Of a DNA stretch of 64,000 bases, positions 60,840 to 64,000 are shown in pieces. The first letter of the stretch is position 1; each line of letters begins with the position of its first letter. The translations under genes were made by a program, and so were the position numbers. This DNA comes from Micromussa lordhowensis (lineage: Eukaryota; Cnidaria; Anthozoa; Scleractinia; Lobophylliidae): assembly GCA_964020085.1 (NCBI GenBank), contig OZ026603.1, positions 6,498,046 through 6,562,045 on the forward strand, written 5' to 3'. Under the pieces are notes generated by a model, which ran no database searches, was not told the origin of the DNA, and was given only the letters and a program-made list of their open reading frames with translations.

Positions 60840-63475
60840 ATGATGTCGAAGGTAAAGTTTTTAGCTGTTGTGTTACTGCTGCTAGTTTTTGTCCTAGAAG
60901 CGGAATCCTTACGGGGACGGCGTGGAAGAAGTCGTTCTACTCCACCTTGTAGGCCGAGAACTTGTAAAGTCAGCTCCTGGTCAAAATGGGGCCCCTGCAC
61001 TCATCAATGTGGGACAAGTGGAAAGCAGAAAAGGATAAGAAAAGTAATTGCTGTAGCGTCTTGTGGAGGATCTTGTCCGTTCTTTTTCTCAGAGACCCGC
61101 TCGTGTAAAAGAGTCCGTGACTGTCCGAATTCTGGAGCTCCCACAGGTAAAAGTTATTCCTGTCTACCGGGATACAGTAAAACGGAATGTGTTGTGAATT
61201 TGGTAAGTTGAACAAGTTAATCGCACGAGTAAAATTGAGCACGAATGAGAAGCATTATACCGGCAAAATCCTTGAAGGATTAGAACTGGGGTACCACTTT
61301 ATTGCGAAAAAACCTCAGTCACCGCATTTCGGGTTATTTTGGCCACGTACAACTTTAAATCGGAGGAAATTTGAAAATGGTACTTTACTAAGATAGAAAT
61401 ATATCAAATAGATAATAAAAAACCATAAAGGAACAAGGATGGTTCAGAATGGAGAAGATTAACACGGATTGCAAACGACGAACTTGAAAAATTAGATTAA
61501 ACTTTTCAAGATGTACAAACCGTGACATTGCTCCTTACAATTGAAACGAATTCGAAATTTAACGTTCCCTCCAGATTACTTTATCCAAAGCGTACTCGCA
61601 GTTTTGTAAGTATAGGGCTTGAAGCAACTTTTATTTTCTTTTTCCGATGCTTTCGTGAACCTTCTAACGATTTCTTTTTAAGAAGAACTAATAATAGTAC
61701 CGTTTTAGAGACAAATATTTCTGGGCGTGGGCAGGGAAGTTTGAGACAGTTATGAAGCAATATTTGAGACTAGCTCGTAGACTGAAACTTGCTAATGTTA
61801 ACACCGTGCTGTATCGGCAAAGCTGTTACGAACAGATTGGGATATATGGCTTTCGAAACATATTTACCCAGGACGCGTTATCATTTAGTCTGATACAAAT
61901 TTTTTTCGCCAACTCCTAGCTCCATTTATGTCAGTAGCGTGCAACTTACTTCAGTTTCCGTGTCATTCCAATACTGAATGACTTGCAGGAATCTAAATGG
62001 AAATCAAATATTTCAGACGAACAAGCGAACAACATCGCTAAGACGCAATAAATCAAGCTAAAAGCGCACTATTTGTTCCCCTTGTCAAACACTTATCGCA
62101 ATGGTGCAAAACATGTTTAGCTTATAGAGCAATGGGAAACAGTGGACGTCTTATAACTGATTGTGGACTTATATATAGGGCTTCCGGAATTTCTGCGTTA
62201 ACCAGTGTTTAAGGAATCAAACTATAACTGAAGTTAGTAACGTATCAGAAAACGCGGAAACAAATTGACAAATCAGCGAAAGCAGGAACATGACTTTTAT
62301 CGTAATTTAATTATGGGCTATGCGTCCTGACAAGAAATATTTTCTCAACCACATTTTCCTTGACTAGGAAGAATCTTAATTGGTCAGTAAAAATTCCGTG
62401 TGCTTTCGTTCTCAATTAATACTTCGCTATGTATTGCTACCTCATCATTTTCTTGATCACTTTTAGAAAACGATCACGTAACCTTCGTTCGATCTTAAAA
62501 GTCTTCGTAAACCGATCGTTAATCTTCGGAAATTCGCCGAGAACTTCTAAATATAATTTAAAACGCTTCGTTCATCCTTGACTTTTTATCCTTCAGATAT
62601 GCCGAAAATGTCAGTATTAGCAGGAGCTCCTGGTATTAGTTTGCTTAATCATTCTTCTTTGTTTATTTCTACCTTTTCAGTTTTGGCATCGTCAACTTTT
62701 CAACCCAGAAATTCTTCCTCCGCCTTTAATGCAACCCTAACACCCTCGACACCAGTGAGCACTCAGCCACCCTTAACCGGTAAGTTCAAGAGAACACCAT
62801 AGGCCATTCCGAAATTGCGCAGGGAACTGGGGCGAGTTTCAAATTTTAACCAATCGATAAACTGACACAACCACATGAAAGATCACGTAGAGAGAAGTTA
62901 TTTGACCAAGTTTGATGCTTTTAGGGTGAACAGAGACCAAGTTATAGACCTTGAAACATGGTTCAAAACCCATACAAACATCTCTAATGTTGAGGCAGCG
63001 TCCCCTAAAACCATATCAAATCTTAAAATGTTTTATCAGTTTTGTGACAACTGTAAAATCACGTTGTTCGCCCATTTTTAAGAGTATCACAGACATCATA
63101 AACAATTTAAGAGTTTATATGGTTTTAGGGGATGCTGTCTCGAAATTAGACACGTTTGTTTGCATTTTTAACCATGTTTCCATGTTTCAAACCGGACATT
63201 GGACAACAAACGAATAATATGTGACATTAAGTTACCAGTCGGTCACGGCCCAGGAAAATTTCCTTTTCCCTCTCTTTCAATGTTTGAAACATCTACATTA
63301 AGAGAAAAATTGTTTGAATTGTCTAAGGGTTTTCCTTACCTGAAATAATAAAGTACTAATATGACCGTATTTTCCTTGCCTTCTATCACAATGGCACCAA
63401 CAGTCGCGCCCACGCCCCTTTCATCAGGCGTTGTTGTAACATCAAGTTCCGTGGCTACACAGCCGCCCATTGTCG
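60840..63475 (+). CDS. secreted thrombospondin type 1 repeat protein, 3' end outside the window
   Basis: Predicted exons are 60840-61147, 62597-62779 and 63404-63475, each ending in phase 1 at a GT donor; more exons must follow beyond the window. Exon 1 encodes a signal peptide (KFLAVVLLLLVFVLEAES) and one thrombospondin type 1 repeat with SSWSKWGPCTHQCG, CGGSC and a terminal C-K-R-V-R-D-C. Exons 2 and 3 are Ser/Thr/Pro-rich linkers ending STQPPLTG and ATQPPIVG. The last closely matches the linker before CUB domain 2 in the neighbouring gene (QPPIVG), so a CUB exon is expected next. Such proteins bind sugars or matrix outside the cell. The exon 1 donor at 61148 was chosen because it keeps frame with exon 2; reading on gives a stop soon after. 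Two Met codons stand at the start. Confidence 0.68.
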
Positions 63476-63539
63476 GTAAGCTAACTAGCTGTGAAGTGTT
63501 TGATATTCATTATTTACCGCCACGTAAAAAATTACTTTA

Positions 63540-63770
63540 AGGTGGCTCGAAACAGTTTCCAGTACTTTCCAAGACTTACATTTTGATGAGTCATTAGAAC
63601 AACCCTATATCGGTTGATGCCAAAATCATTGTATTAAAAAAACTGCCATTATTGATGTACATGTTGCTATCAATTTTGTGGTACAACAGGTTACCATAGC
63701 AACAATATGACCTGCTAAAAACACCTTTAATTTTTTTTGAGCGTTTTTAACTCAAAAACGAGCTTGCTGA
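63540..63770. repeat. dispersed GGTGGC-type element at the right edge
   Basis: It begins AAGGTGGCTCGAAACAGTTTCC like the copy at 48421, and continues through CATAGCAACAATATGACCTGC, related to the copies near 40265 and 49795. Confidence 0.5.
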
Positions 63771-64000
63771 CCTACATTTTTTAAGCCGCACCACACGAGC
63801 AATCTTTATGTGACAATTTTCATGTGAAAAATACGTTTGATGGTGTAGATGGCACAGCAAATATTCGTCAGCAGTTCAACCTTTAGTCGGCACCAGTAAT
63901 GACTTTGGACAGCAGAGATACACAGAAGGCGAGGCTGCGTAGTCGCCCCTTAAAAGACATGGCACTTATGAACATATTGCCGCATTTTATGTGACGAGTC

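Noticed and set aside
61148..61211. TSR exon running to the stop at 61211
   Set aside because: The continuation is possible as a short secreted form, but a donor at 61148 keeps phase with two well-formed linker exons. The spliced model is preferred.

Overview
The window looks like nuclear DNA of a cnidarian, most likely an anthozoan such as a coral. This is inferred from the mobile-element families, from GT-AG introns in secreted CUB and thrombospondin-repeat genes, and from many short inverted-repeat elements. Nothing points to a bacterial replicon.

Layout. 1-5224 holds a Penelope-like retroelement: a 5'-truncated copy (682-1369) directly in front of a full-length copy (1370-5224, reverse transcriptase plus GIY-YIG endonuclease, 1122 aa). 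5380-5745 is a 97-bp tandem array, followed by gene-poor repeats. 8242-28334 is the centrepiece: a 20,093-bp Polinton/Maverick (adintovirus-like endogenous virus) with 247-bp terminal inverted repeats and a perfect 6-bp target duplication (GGAGAA). 29311-35600 is a diverged tandem duplication of about 3 kb carrying tRNA-like segments and an invariant 85-codon ORF. 35600-43300 is mostly palindromic short elements. 43335-55199 is a nine-exon secreted two-CUB-domain gene. 60840 to the right edge is the start of a secreted TSR gene whose later exons leave the window.

The Polinton carries the whole expected virus-like set: protein-primed family B DNA polymerase, integrase with chromodomain, adenain-type protease, A32-type packaging ATPase, major capsid and penton-like proteins, two fibre-like proteins, basic or hydrophobic virion-type proteins and a PLA2-like protein. 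It also carries a homologue of the poxvirus late transcription factor VLTF3. Genes diverge from a 70-bp centre near 21750: nearly all left-hand genes are on the minus strand, all right-hand genes on the plus strand. Nearly every gene has a TATATA-like motif within about 0-3 nt of its ATG, resembling compact late promoters of large DNA viruses. The two clear exceptions, integrase and protease, each lie just beyond an A-run (A10, A17) where the upstream ORF ends in a Lys-rich tail and the downstream gene is in another frame. This suggests expression by frameshift or polymerase slippage.

The most unusual non-coding part is 26780-27325. A bistable hairpin region is followed by a GC-rich, multi-helix segment (about 27000-27275) with a TATA-like box before it and oligo-T after it, which I read as a candidate virus-encoded structured RNA. 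All family calls were made by reading motifs in the sequence; no database search was run.
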